From: Lithospermum erythrorhizon
Taxonomy: Eukaryota; Streptophyta; Magnoliopsida; Boraginales; Boraginaceae
NCBI GenBank assembly: GCA_019722365.1
Contig: JADFUC010001346.1
Location: forward strand, 1,054,001-1,118,000
Length of the DNA: 64,000 bases
Direction of reading: 5' to 3'
How positions within the stretch are numbered: the first letter of the stretch is position 1; each line of letters begins with the position of its first letter. A program made the translations under genes and the position numbers. This document shows, piece by piece, positions 24,201 to 37,205 of the stretch. The notes under the pieces are model-generated. The model was not told where the DNA came from. It made no database searches and saw only the letters and a list, made by a program, of their open reading frames with translations.

Positions 24201-27200
24201 TCAAGATATTCTTCAGACAGTGAACCTGATTGAGAGCTTCCAGAGCTCTATATAACAATAGAAAGCATATGGTGATGCTAGTAAGACATGCAAGGACACA
24301 CAACTACATCGTGTATCTTGGAAAACATGATTCAAAGGGACCAAAAGGAGGAAAACTGAGACATGATCCTGCCATTCGGCTACCAGTTTGATGCTGTGTA
24401 AGAATTTACAAGCCTTTATGAACTTTTGACATCATAAGCAGTGTAAGTCGTTTGGGGGTCCAAAGTCACAATGAAACAGTACCAACTCGTTTGGGGGTCC
24501 AAAGTCACAATGAAACAGTACCAACTTATAAGGTTCATTACCGTCATGTGACACTTTGGACCAAAAATCACAAACAAAGATATTCTTGGAGAAAAGAAGA
24601 GGGGGTGTACTTTGCCATTTTAATTTCATAGAACTCTAGGGGACATATAAAGTTCTCATTTTAATTCAATCAACATTACAATGATACTCTTGTTTGGGTT
24701 GTGTTCTCTTTTCTGCGTTGGTCATTTTGGTGTGTGTGTGTGTGTATGTGTGTTGGGGTGGGGGTGTTACCAAAAGTAAAAGAACATACTTTATCACATT
24801 CTTCAGTTTCAACAGCTTTTCTTCTACTCCCACTTGATGTATGCTTATAATCTTCTTCGATATCACCATCAGTGCCGTCGGTTGCATCATCATCAGTGTA
24901 GTCTTCAGAGGTCTCACCTTCATCACTGAGTTCTTCGCTCTCAGTTCCACTCTCTTCTGTTTCAGAGTATATATCAGATGCCACAGGACCTTCCTGGAAA
25001 CACAATCAAAGAAAGGAAGGTGTGACTACCTTACTGCCTAAATTTGGGTTAGTATTCATTGTTCTCCAATGTTCCCAATTTAAATGTTATTTCTCTTTTG
25101 AACTACTACCATAGTCACTTGAGCATATTGTAAGTTCTCTGAAGTGGAGAAGCAAAAACATCATAGCTTGTGATATCCTCTATGTTCAATCAACTGAACA
25201 ACTTTATGAAACAATATATACTTTTACAGAATACAGACATGAGTTAAGGGTACAAGCGAAAAGCAGACAACAGCGACACATCATATAACCGTATTCCCTA
25301 GCACAGGATAGCTAATTAACTAACAAGAAAGTTATCTTCAATGAAGTGAAATTCCAAAAGAATCTAATCCAAGCATGCACGATGTACCTGGATACTGTAC
25401 AATGCTGGCCAGGTTCGAATAAACCTCAAAACACTTACGTTTATGGGACTCCCTAGAAAAGTAATACAAAGAGTGATGACCACATACCCCAAATAAGTTA
25501 TCATACTCCTCCAGCAAAGTAATGCATATAGCTTGAGCATTGTTTGCAGCGGCAGCAGCTTGCAGAAGTTGAATGGAGCCATCACCATCAACATCGTTGT
25601 GTTCCAGTTCACATTCGCCAGCCAAAAGAGGACGAAGCAGTAGGGGAGCCATGCAAGCTGCTACAGCTGAAACACTCATTCTATTTTGTACCTTATTAGC
25701 AGCTATGGCCTGCATCATCATCAGAGTTCTGGAGGACAAAATTTAAAGATCACCAAAATTAACAATATTCAAGTATTTACTATAATTAGTGCCATACCAA
25801 GAAATATAAAGATTTTGTTATGGAATAAAAGTTTGAGGAAAGTGTTGTATGGATACTAAAGTGAGATTTTAACAACAACAAAATAATTCAACTGTGAATC
25901 TCTGCATTTATATATATACGAAAATACTAATAAAGGCTAAGATGTGTTACAGACTTATAGGAAAGAGGATGAAAACAAGTAACAGATGTCAATTAAAGGA
26001 GTAAATATTACATGCTTCACAAGTGAATAATTAAGCTCGGATCGAGTACCAGTCACACTGATCACGACAAGCATCTGAACAATGGCATATCCCCATTTAT
26101 GTTAGGAATCCTATACCATTATTGATAATTCCATATTTAACAATAATTCGATGATATACTAATTTGGGAGCATTTAATAAAATGTAAATAAAATACCTTA
26201 AAATTAAACAACACGAAGATTTTACCCCTGCCTCCCTCAACGTAAGCGACATCCAAATTTCGCCGCAGATCTACTAATAACTATCGAAGAATTGTTACAA
26301 GCACTTCAACAACCCTATTCTACCCACCTCTCTCAACTAATGCTTTCATATACGCTTCCTCGAATCCTTCAAATCTTTTCACAAACTCACCAAAGCACTA
26401 TGCACAAACTCTCATAATTCTAAGAATAAGAATAAACTCTTCTTATTTTTCAGCTGCTTTCCACACACACATGTAGACTCATAACACTCATATATATGTA
26501 TTCAAAAAAGTTTCAGTCTAAAACCTAAACCGACAGTAACACCAGTCAAAAATGTCTTAAAACCGCCTTCAAATCGCTTATTCTCAACCCGCTCTGTGAC
26601 TGGGTCGGGACTGCTGCCCGATCTTCTCCCGAACTCTCGACTCAGTGCCCGGTGCGGACTCAGACTGCCCCAACCTCCTCCCGGCCTCCTGCTTGCACAA
26701 TTTGGCTTCACCTCCACAATCTCCCACTACACAAATTTTATCACCGCATTCAAACACCATCTCAGCCTTTACCCGAAGTTCATCATCCCCGAACTCCCAC
26801 TGAAGTTGATCCCTGACTTCAATGCCTTTTTACCAATCTAGAACATCACTGAATGACACCAACATGACTATCGAAGAGAAAGCAAAAAATAGTCATTATC
26901 TTTACCCCGTTGGAATTTACCCTCATTCAGACATTTACCATGCTCTGCCTTTGCCTTGACGATCTTCTCTATCTTCTTTCCCGTGGCACCTTGGAACAAT
27001 CTTCAAGCTTGATTGGTCATCAATGAATTCTCTCTTTTTTTCTCTTTTAGTGGTCGACTACTCTCACTGATCTATCATTCTGTATATTTACCATACTGAT
27101 GTTTGATCGCATCATTTCCATTCTTCAATTAGCAAATCTCTCGAGGCAGTGAAACACCTCTCACAACGACTTTTAACCACGGCCGCTAACTTGATGATCT

Positions 27201-30200
27201 ACGCAACACAACCCGGCCAAGTAACCTCAGACAAAGTTCATAGCTTCGACCTAAGCAACAGCCGATGCTCCTGCCATCTCCTAGAACTCATCACCAAACG
27301 AAGTAGTGCATTTTGTTAGTTGGGATAACTTTCTAACCTTCAATGCATCTTCAATTTAATGTACTCTCATCGTAATCTCCCGAGAATTTCTCAAATAATA
27401 TCTGCACTGTGAATTTTACCGGCGACATCCATTTCTAACATCCAAGAAATTTCCTGCCACCCACGACAACCGTTCTAATAACCAAGAAACCGCTCCGTCG
27501 CATTTTCACCGCTTTTCTTTGGTTGGAGTCAAGGCATTTTCTGTTGTTTCGAGACGCAGTGGTATCGGTAATTTATCACTGGGGAACGGGCTGGGGTCTC
27601 GATGCACATCCGAGGGCCGGTATGTACGGGAGCTCATCGAGACCCTTTTTCGGTAGGCCATCGAGACTGGGGTCCTGGCCGGGTCTCACGACAAAGCCAT
27701 ATGAATGAAGATTAGGTCACAATCTTTCAAAAATATCCAAAAATATCCATTTTTCTCAACTTTTCCAATTGTTCCAAATTTATTAGAGTTGTTCTCTACT
27801 TAATTAAGATTATTTGTATATCATTTTGTGCTCTAAATCTAGCCAAGGTATTTGTTTGGTCAGAATACTTAGATTATAAAGTATTACTCAATCGGGAGTA
27901 AGCCTTTTAGTTTGATGTGACTTTGTAACAATCGCTATGTAGCTCATTCTAGCTTGGATTGCATCAAGAATGTGGGGACGGCCTGGTGGGAAACCCGCAT
28001 GATCTCATTGCTATTTACTTTCTCAAGATTTTTAATTATTGTCTGCTCGTGATTACTTTCAGATATAAGACTCAGAGGCCAAAGGCTGACATATACGCTA
28101 GCTTATATTAATTCTTCTCAACATTCTCGAACCCGCATCTCTATTCAATTTCTTCTAAGAACGGTCAACCAAGTATAGTGTACTTGACTCATGCCCTTTA
28201 ACTTCCCGAACTACCTTACAGTGCCCATCTACACAAGTAGTTCCGTAACCATCATTATCCCGCTGATACACATTTGTCAACATCCAGAAGAATCCTCAGA
28301 CTCACATCTCCTATACCTACTGACATAAGTAGTATGACAAGATGTTCCAGAATCTACAACACAGTAATCTACAGAAGCCTTCACAGTTAATACCAAAGTA
28401 TCAGAATAGACACTTGCTACACCATGAGCCTTACCTTAGCTTTGCAGCCGCTTTTGAATACTACGTGATCTGCCTTTGTCACAACCCGAGCACACAAGAG
28501 TATCAGAATTACTCTTTCTTCAAAAATCGTATATCCTACAATTCCTCTAAATCCATTTTATCCCGCTTCTTCATTTTTCTGCACTAAATACAGAATCATT
28601 GTTGACCTCACCTTCATCACAGAAGGCCTACATCAGCTCCTTTTTTTTGGTTACTTTTTCAACGCGGCAGTATCGTTCCTTGATAAAATCACCTTAACAC
28701 CACACAAATTATGTCACAAATTTCTTCCAGGATCCTCCATCTACACGATGACTTTTCCTAAGAAGATCTTTCAGCGATAAGCCGTGACATACATACCCAC
28801 AACACCCATCTCACAAATCTACAGGACCTTCATCTTCAAGACGAGATTCTCCAAGAAATCTCCAGTGACAACCTGTGATGTTCTAGAAACATACCCAAGA
28901 GTCAACCTCATATTCCACCATTAGTCCTAAAGAACGCATACACACCTCAAGTATCAACACCATCTTTTCAACCTAGTCAAGGCTACCCTCCTAATAGCCT
29001 TCAATCATCAAATTGTTTCGATACCAATAGCTGTGTATCCAACATCCACCAACCTTACAACCAGCCTCCGATACCACCGTTATGAATCTTATCGCCATTA
29101 TCGACAATCCCATAACTCCGATCCCATCCAGATGCAACAACAAATAGCCAATCGTGATGATATACTAATTCTATACGACAAACAGAAAGAAAAGCACGCG
29201 AAATTAAACAACACAAGCGATTTACCTCGGTTCCCCTCAATGAAAGCGATATCCAAAATTACCGCAGATCCACTAATAATCACCGAAGAATTGTTATAAG
29301 ACTTTAGGAACCCTATATCACTCTACTTCTCAACTTGGATAAGTTTTCTCACATGCGCAAGTATCTCATATATGCTCTCTTAAATCTCCTCAGCGACTTT
29401 TTCATAACCTCCTCGCTAATTATAATAAACTCTCATAATTATAAGAATAAAAAATAAACTCTTCCTATTCTAACGCATAAAGGCCGATTTCCAACCAATT
29501 ATCGCAAAGTACAAGCAAGCTTCCACACACATGAGACTCAACACTCATATATATAGATCATGCTGTCCTAGTCTAAAACCTAAAACCGAATAGGAAAAAC
29601 CCGGGCCAAAAGGCCTTAAACCAAACAACCTCAAATCGTATTCTCAACCCGCCGGGATTGGGGTCGACCGCTAAGTCCCGATCTTCTCTCCCGAACTCTC
29701 TCGACTCCAAAGGCCCGAGGTGTGACTTGCACCGTCCCGACCTCCTCCCTAATCCTCCCTAAGTTCTTCTGCTTAGAACAATTTGCTTCACCTCCAACAG
29801 TAAAAACATGTGAATGAAAGCTGATATCATATGAGGAGCGTACACTTGTTGCTATTACTATTTATTACCTTTGTAATAGGCGGCAATTTGGCTCTGGGAA
29901 TGTCTCATATATAGCATTTCGTATAGCAGCGAGTCTCTTGCTTCTCTCAGTTCCTAAACATGACAACCAAAATACATTACAAGTGCTAGAGAAAATTGAT
30001 GCCATTACCCATTCAAGCAGAACATATATGCTCCTGGACAGGCTACATTTATGACCTGTTTTGGATCAGGATAGGTATGTATACAGCCACTATCTTCTCC
30101 TCGAGTTGTTACATGACACTTAATGTGGAAGAAACAAGAAATAGTATGCTAAACCAAATGTAAGGGAACTTACGCCCTGCTTCTACTAGAGCTTTGCAGC

Positions 30201-33200
30201 AAGATGCAGGAATTGGAGATGATGACAATTCCCTGAGAACATACTGGCATAATCCAGCAGAGAAAACGAATGAGAATACCATGGAAATACATTAAAAATA
30301 TTCAGTACTACTTTATATAAAGAACTACCTTTACACAATCAGCTATAACATGTGCGTCCTCTTCTGGAGAAAATTCAGTTTTTCCTGGATCGAAAATGAC
30401 AATATATTAAAAGAGAGTTACCATGAGACCTATCTTACAACCCAAAGAGAACCTTTAAACTGATCTTATTCAACAAACAGAAGAATACTATGGTAAACCT
30501 AAGTCTCACGGGGTTCAGACTCCCCAGGTAAGCATGATAAAAGAGAAGGAAAAGGAGTGACCGAACTTCAACCATGAACACTACCCCGTGGTCCCATGGA
30601 CTTGGCCTTAATTTGTTTTCAGAATGATATTTCCACAACTCGAATTCATATGGCAACTCATATTTTTGCGCCATAATCAACAGAAAGCAATAGAGAAAAG
30701 AATAAGACAAATGCCACTGTATCCCTCTCAAACAGAAAAGTATAGCGAAGCCAAGGAAAACTAAACAAAACAAAAAGTTGACATCTTGAATCCAAAGAAA
30801 ATTAGTATCAATCATTACCTTCATCAGGTAATGGTAGTGTATTGCCAAAATAAATCAGTTGAGAGTAAGTTCTGAAAAGAAATGTAGACTCTAGATTTCA
30901 AATTTTTTTACATTAAAACTAACTCCAAACAAAGGACTGTCTTCATGAATACATTGGGATGCTCATTCGATTCAAAAGAAGATTGCAGCAGACATTCAAC
31001 ATTCAAATATGAGACAAAGTCATTTTAGAACAGAAAATCTTAATAATTTAATGGGAGGAAGAAAACCAGAAGACAAACCCTGTTCATATTCTCTTATTCG
31101 ACGTTCTACATCTTCAACATCTGCAGCCTGCCTTAAGATGCCTTCCACTTTAACTCCTAGAATGACACAACAAAAAGTAAGAACAAAAGATTACATACAA
31201 GTAAATGAAGGAATGTATACAAGGATAGTAAAATTTTGGGTGCATAAAGGAAGTGAAAAAATAAATATTAACGATATGACTAAAATTGGTTGTTAAGTCA
31301 TGATAGACACCATACACAAACAAAACAATATAGGAGTAGTCAATCAGGACATGTATGCACATATGTCAATCGATGCTCCTTCGAAGTGGAAATTTAACCA
31401 TAATAATTGGAAATCACTGTAGGTTTTTATACTTCCTTTGTTATTATAACAAAGAAAGCTATCGATCAAAATATGCAGAAAGAACCTCACCATGCTGTTC
31501 CACAAACCTCAGGGCCTTTTCCAGAAAAGAAGGAGTTCCATCTATGTTTTCCAATGCAAGTAGAACAGGGCCACCAATTACCATTGGCTTCGCAGATTTT
31601 CTGTCCTTCGCTAAATTGACTTCACAGTCTGATATATAAGACATACCAAAAGTCACTGAAACTAAAGAATAGAAGAGCATGCTGAACACTATTTTTATGG
31701 TGAATGCAGACTTGTATAGTTTAGCAATGCATGTTTAACTAAATTAGTGTTTTTGATCCCCTTCTTCTTCCTGGTAAGATTTATCCACAGTAAATTCAAT
31801 TGTGACCAATCCATTATTTGTGTAAGTCAGCTCATTGTTATTACACTAGATTGTAAACATTTTAAAAATGGAATACGAAAGCTGCCATTCCGTTTAGTAC
31901 AAAAATGTAAGCCAACTACACATCATTGGTAACTTACACTGGTCAGAACCATCAACGCCTTGATCATTCTTGGCATTTCCATTTTGTGTCACTGAAACAG
32001 TTGCTTTTGGTGCGTGAGCTAAAGCTTCCTCAAGTACAGACTTCCACTCATTCAAATCTTCCGAAGTTTCAGCCTGAAAGCCAAATCCATGAATACATGA
32101 CACGGCCGAAATGAAGAAAGTGGTAGTTACTATGTATTGTAAAATTAATGTTAAAGACCTTTTTTAGTAAATTTATCAGATGGTATTAACCTAGACAATT
32201 TATTACATTGAATGTCCAGTAGGAAATCCAAAACTATACAAAAAATTAAAAGTGATAGCATTTAATTGAAGTTACCATATCCTTAAGATGAACGGGTATT
32301 AAAAAAACGGATTATTATGCTACAATGCACACATACTTCACCATGATCGTGGTGTTGGTCTAGCAACAGAATAAAAGTTAATTATGTCTTATTAGGTGAT
32401 TCGTTGGATGAAATGCCACCTTGAGTGTGAAAGTGCGCCCATCACGACCATCAGGAAATTGGACAGTTATCAGCTTCTTATCTTCTTTGACAACCACACT
32501 GAAAGTCATCAAGAAACTCTTTTACAATAAGAATATAGTTTTCCTGATACAGGATTTATCCTCTCTTTTTTGTACTTCCGATAAAAAGAAACTACAACAA
32601 AAATAATAGACTTTACGAAGATAACCAAGCCAACCTGCCTGAACTGTTGAGATCAATGCCCCCAAGGGTACAATTTACTTCACTGCCCTTGGGAAGGATA
32701 GCATTCTGAAAATTAAAATGAGAAAGATCATTTTCAAATAAATTCAAGTTTCCCCAAAGTAATAACTTAATAAATAACAGAAACATTACACAACATGTGA
32801 AGTTAAGAATATTTGAAGATCATATATGACATGCAACATAGTATTCTTGTCTTGTGTTTGGGGTTACAAGAACTGAGGATATCAAATAACATCGGATCAT
32901 CGAGATATAGAATTTAATTTATTTTGCAGAGAGAGTGTATGTAACGAAGTGTGAGTTCGCATAAACTGATAACCATAACAAGAACTCTTTCTACCTTCAA
33001 GAACACATCAACAAAAGTCTATCATGTTTAGTTCATTAACTTTTCTTCCTTTTGGGGCTCATGGAGTCACGGAGTTCAAGTGAAAAAATCCATTATAATC
33101 TGAAAATTTAGTCGATAATGGGAGGAAATGATGAATAACAAAGAATCTAGTATCAGAAGTTCATATCTGGTATCTGAAATTCTGAATCCCAAAGTCAAAA

Positions 33201-35034
33201 GTTCAGTCACTTGTAATACAATGATTGCATTTGTTTTAATGAAAACTCCATGATACTAAATATTGGATAAAGCAGCATAGAGGTTTTTGCATCAAACTCT
33301 GTATTATCTAATAGTTTCAAGCGATGTATGAACATAGACTTTAGAGTAAATTCGTAGTGAGCAAACTTCTAACACAGATATGTAAACATGTTAGCATCGT
33401 TCAAATAAAGAAAATTAGAATGTAAAGACAAGAATTAAGTCTGAAATATTTCACTCTTACAGGATCACTTCTAAAGAAGACCAAGGAGGTGCTTGTTAAA
33501 ATGAACCACCTTTTCTTCCACGATGTCCATCCAATTCCTACATAAGTCAACAAGGCCAACATCTTCAAGACATTACTGAATTTCAAGGAAAACGAAGAAC
33601 ATATCTGGCAATACATCAAGCAAAACGGCGGGTATGCATATATAAGACCAACGACATGATGAAGAGCATTCTATCATTCGACAATTGAGTATCCAATACA
33701 TCATAGGTGACAATTAGCCAATAAAACTGTTATTTCCGAGTTAAATTAGTACCTATTCATAAGTCTGACAACCAGGTGGCAATGATATCCATATCACAAA
33801 CAATAAGAAGTACCATTCTAGTTATAAATAACATTCATAACCAAATTTTCAAACATGGAAGACCTATCACCAAAGGCAAACACTTAGAAATTGCTATCGA
33901 AATGGCGTGCTCACATGGGATCTTATATGTCAATGAACTATACAGCTTCAGATAAAACCAGAACACATAAACAGGTGAACTAATGAAGTTATGAAATAAC
34001 TATAAATTAGTAATATATTCCTCAACCATGAGAATATTTTTTGTAGGAGAAAATATAACCTTTTGAGGATAGGAAAAGTGGCCCACTCTTGTAAACCTGC
34101 AATGTATTTTAATTTTGTCAGTTTATTAATTCTCAAAAGTATAAGTCAAATGAAGCATGTTATGTATAACTGCATTGTAAGAAGCTCAATTTGTAAAAGG
34201 TACACAGTCATGGATATTCGACGGCCTTTATGAAAACTTTTATAGGGTCCTGAAAACACTCAACTCTAGTTACTGTCCATTCCAAATAAGTAAGTTTGGA
34301 AGAAACAAATCCTTCACACAATAGGGATAATCACCTTCAATTTGTGCTTTTGAGTGCCTGACTATCCAACACCTTAGATATTTCTTTAATTAATTATAAT
34401 TAATGGATAATAATCCGGACAAGCTAGTTGAAACTCGATCTGTTGCAGTCCCCAGCGCAAATAAATGAGAAAAGTAACAACATGCACCAATTCCTCTAAA
34501 GAGGCTCCAACCTTAGTGTGGCAAGGAAGCGGATTGTCCCCTAATTTTTTTTTTTTTCTTGTCTCCATTTTGTCACATCTACATAAAATTTTGTTTCGCC
34601 ACTTTCTTCTCTACATGATTATTCCAACCTTACTCATATTATTACGATAACATGTAGGATATTTTACCAAGATCAAGACACCACAATAAATAATGTCAGT
34701 AGATAACAGAATTGTTAATAATGAAGTTATAAAACAATGATACTTCACATAAACAACTCAAACTATATATTTACCTTATTGGAATTACGAGTATGCAGCG
34801 GAGGCTCGGCGGCGGTATAAATCTGCGGAAGTGGCCCCTGATTATCATCGCTTTCCTCCTGCAAGATAACCAATAATAATTAAATCAAACAAATACAAAA
34901 AATAACGAAAGGCGGGATTCGAGAGACTCTTCAAAGACATGAAGCATGTTAACGTAACGTATGTAGCAAGAATGATGATGATCAATATATAGTGCATGCA
35001 CCTGAGAAGGATTTTCCTCGTTGCTTTTCGTCAT
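21252..35034 (-). CDS. PHGAP: PH-RhoGAP for ROP GTPases (REN1/PHGAP group), 21 exons
   Basis: Exons on the minus strand are 35002-35034, 34775-34858, 34060-34096, 33461-33537, 32635-32705, 32420-32498, 31938-32073, 31491-31628, 31079-31156, 30329-30384, 30174-30243, 29869-29953, 25488-25728, 24790-24993, 24062-24247, 23894-23977, 22922-23035, 22722-22846, 22280-22343, 21862-22071 and 21252-21569. Phases agree at every GT-AG junction, giving 829 aa. The PH domain spans about 40-150 (GIGWTSWKKRWFILT). The RhoGAP domain spans about 190-395, with the likely arginine finger R227 in GILRQAADV and CMAPLLLRPLLAGE near its end. An acidic stretch follows (396-463), then coiled coil (about 526-640) and a Ser-rich tail. 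Family role: switching off ROP GTPases at the membrane in polar growth and division-site control. Length and tail look closer to PHGAP1/2 than REN1, but orthology is unproven. Confidence 0.93.
24449..24526. repeat. 39-bp perfect tandem duplication in a PHGAP intron
   Basis: The block beginning CGTTTGGGGGTCCAAAG at 24449 is repeated without change at 24488. It lies in the intron between exons 24790-24993 and 24062-24247. Perfect identity implies a very recent event, and it could serve as a length marker. Confidence 0.95.
24730..24754. repeat. (GT)n microsatellite in a PHGAP intron
   Basis: A run of GT dinucleotides with one interruption (TATG) sits about 40 bp downstream, in gene direction, of the donor at 24789, just inside the intron that follows exon 24790-24993. 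Confidence 0.9.
26060..29799 (-). mobile_element. Old LTR element (LARD-like, no coding) in a PHGAP intron
   Basis: Two long, diverged direct repeats lie inside the 4.14-kb intron 25729-29868. One runs from about 26060 to 26718 and the other from 29032 to 29799. They share many blocks, among them GATGATATACTAATT, GAAGAATTGTTA, ACTCATATATAT, CTATTCTCAACCCG-like text and GCTTCACCTCCA. On the minus strand the right copy begins TGTTGGAGGTGAAGC and ends in CACA. It is followed within a few bases by TTGGTATCGAA, resembling the TGGTATC initiator-tRNA(Met) primer site. A purine-rich GTGTAGTGGGAGA precedes the other LTR. That orients the element minus, the same as the host gene. The 2.3-kb interior has no gag or pol I can recognise. 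The outer edge near 26060 is approximate and no target duplication was confirmed. Confidence 0.75.
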
Positions 35035-35945
35035 TGCATGATCTTCAAATTTATTAAACAATTTTGATATAAAAATCAAAAGTAACGATGAATTTTCAAA
35101 ATGAAATTATTATGCGCGTTAAGACATGTACAAAAGTTGTGCACGATGATAAAAAAGACAATGCAGCTGTATAATTTACGTTATTAATAGCATACATTAA
35201 TGAAGTGAAATGATAATAATGGAAAGTATCTACTGATCATTAAAGAGGATAGGTGTAACTTTTTTTGTTATTTATTTTAATTAATTATCTAGTTTTTATA
35301 CAATATTTTTTTGTTTTTTTTGTTTTTTGGCCTAACATAAAGCCGATAGTATAGGAGAAGAAAAAGGGAAGGGGCTCCGTCTTACATAATGAGAAAGATC
35401 CGCGGCCGAAACTACTTCGGGACTTTAAAAATATGAATCCGTGATCCTAAAATGCTCCCGTCTTGAATTACACATATGAAATCGCGAAACGCTATTTTAA
35501 TCCCAGCGCATTTAGAAATTACATAAACCATTTCAATACGGTATCTGCTACTTGCGTGACTCGAATTCACACCGCATTTAAGAGTGCCACGCCAAGCAAG
35601 ATTTAACACTCTCGCCCTACCAACCGAAGCATGCCCGGACAACTACTTTTGCTACTTTGATTACACATATCACCAGTTATTCATGATGATTCGAATCATG
35701 ATATTTTTATAAAGGGAAAACGTTTTGTCATATACCATAATTTATTATCGATTTATTATTTTGACCATTAAAACGAATTCCAATATATATAATTCAATCA
35801 TTTTTATTTGTATAAACTGTATTAACGTACTTTTTACAAATAAAGTTGACTTACGATTCATTTGGATGAGTGAACCAATGCGAGGTCAAACTTGCCTAGG
35901 ATTTATTGATGAATGATGACGGTTCCAATTAGTTTGGTGGTTCAT
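35035..35945. other. PHGAP upstream region with a possible SINE fragment
   Basis: This contains the presumed PHGAP promoter and 5' UTR. Around 35520-35640 the minus strand carries GGTTGGTAGGGCGAGAG and, about 50 bp later, GAATTCGAGTCACGC. These are spaced like tRNA A and B boxes and suggest a SINE relic, but no tail or target duplication was found. Confidence 0.4.
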
Positions 35946-36164
35946 TTTTTTTTTTTTACGAAGGATTCGCAGTCGTTACTCTTCGTGGTGATAAACTTTG
36001 AACTGACACAATAGCCTGCAAATCACGTCAATCAGGTAAATCATACTAGCCAAGCCCTGTGTGACATGCTCGACCAAAAAAGTGTTGGTAGGGAAAATCG
36101 AATCCATGACCTCACGGTCATAAGCTCACCTACTCTACCAATTTGGCTATTCTTTCGAGTTTAA
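35946..36164 (-). mobile_element. tRNA-derived SINE with target-site duplication
   Basis: Read on the minus strand, the element starts near 36164. It has an A-box phrase TAGCCAAATTGG (36138-36149 on the plus strand) and a B-box phrase GGATTCGATTTTCC (36092-36105), and ends in an A-rich tail next to 35946. The 13-bp direct repeat TTTGGTGGTTCAT flanks it exactly at 35933-35945 and 36165-36177. Poly(A), Pol III boxes and a long target duplication together make a clear retroposed SINE of about 219 bp. Confidence 0.9.
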
Positions 36165-36578
36165 TTTGGTGGTTCATGAATGTTAGGTAGTGAGCAAAAT
36201 TTAATATAGTCACCTCATTTAGGGAACAAATTACATCAAAATTTAACCAAGATTGACTTTCAATCACCCTAATTAAATGATTCCTTAGTGCAAATGAAGT
36301 TGATGTATGTGAAGACTAAAGAGTGAGGAGCCGTTGCACGTAGAAGACAAACCAGAAACACAAAGATCAATGGGCTAGCTATCATAATAATTTGTTGGTG
36401 GGGACTGGGGAAATATAACATTTTGCAGAATTTGAAATAGATCGATTATCATTCACAGACCCACATGTTCCTACTGGAAAAGAATATAAAGCAACTCAAC
36501 TTGTGATCATTTTTCAGACAGGCTCTTCACTAGACTGTCCTTTCCCCAACATTATGTGAACACATGCATACACTGTAA

Positions 36579-37196
36579 TAGGGATGTAAATCTTTGGGCT
36601 GGCTCGATTCTATTTCAGAAGGCCTGGGCCTCGATTTGTAAGGCTCGGCTTGAATAGTTCATTCGGATGCTCGATTCGAGTAGCAAACCTCGAGCCGAAT
36701 CCCAAAATTAGGTTCAAGGACTTGTTTAAATCTGTTCTAAATTATTCGGCTAGGTCCATTACCAATTAAATTTAACATTTTGGATGAATAACTCTACTCA
36801 TTGGACTATATTTATGTTGCTTTTAGGCTATGAATCTTATGCGATATACTTCTTTTTGTTATTTAGTTATGTTTTATGGAGCAGGAATGTAATATTTTTG
36901 TATTTAGTAATGTACTAATGTTTTATGGAGATTGGAGTATGGATTGTAACGCTTAAGAAATTTAATTTTTTTGCCTGTGAATGAGGATTGTAATTAACCG
37001 AAGTGCCGAACTGCTCGGTTAAATCGAACCTAATCGGAAATGAACGTTACCCCAAAAAAATAACCTCGAACCCGAGCCGAACTATAAATTTTAGGGTTCG
37101 ATGATTTCGAACCGAACCGAGCCATACGTTCGAATATGGTCGAGCCGAACTCGAACCTATCATTATTCGGTAGGGTTCGGCTCGATTACAACCCTT
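36579..37196. mobile_element. hAT-type MITE with target-site duplication
   Basis: The 618-bp element begins TAGGGATGTAA and ends with the inverted form of AAGGGTTGTAA. This is the short terminal repeat pattern of plant hAT MITEs that start AGGGGTGTAAA. ACACTGTAA flanks it directly at 36570-36578 and 37197-37205; eight bases are normal for hAT, and the ninth may be chance. The termini are rich in TCGAGCC/GGCTCGA phrases, and the middle is AT-rich and non-coding. Confidence 0.85.
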
Positions 37197-37205
37197 ACAC
37201 TGTAA

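Noticed and set aside
24079..24303. 74-aa minus-strand frame
   Set aside because: It overlaps PHGAP exon 24062-24247 in another frame. The correct phase gives the Ser-rich segment joined to the coiled coil.
25364..25612. 82-aa frame overlapping the RhoGAP exon
   Set aside because: It reads the RhoGAP exon in the wrong frame and continues into the intron.
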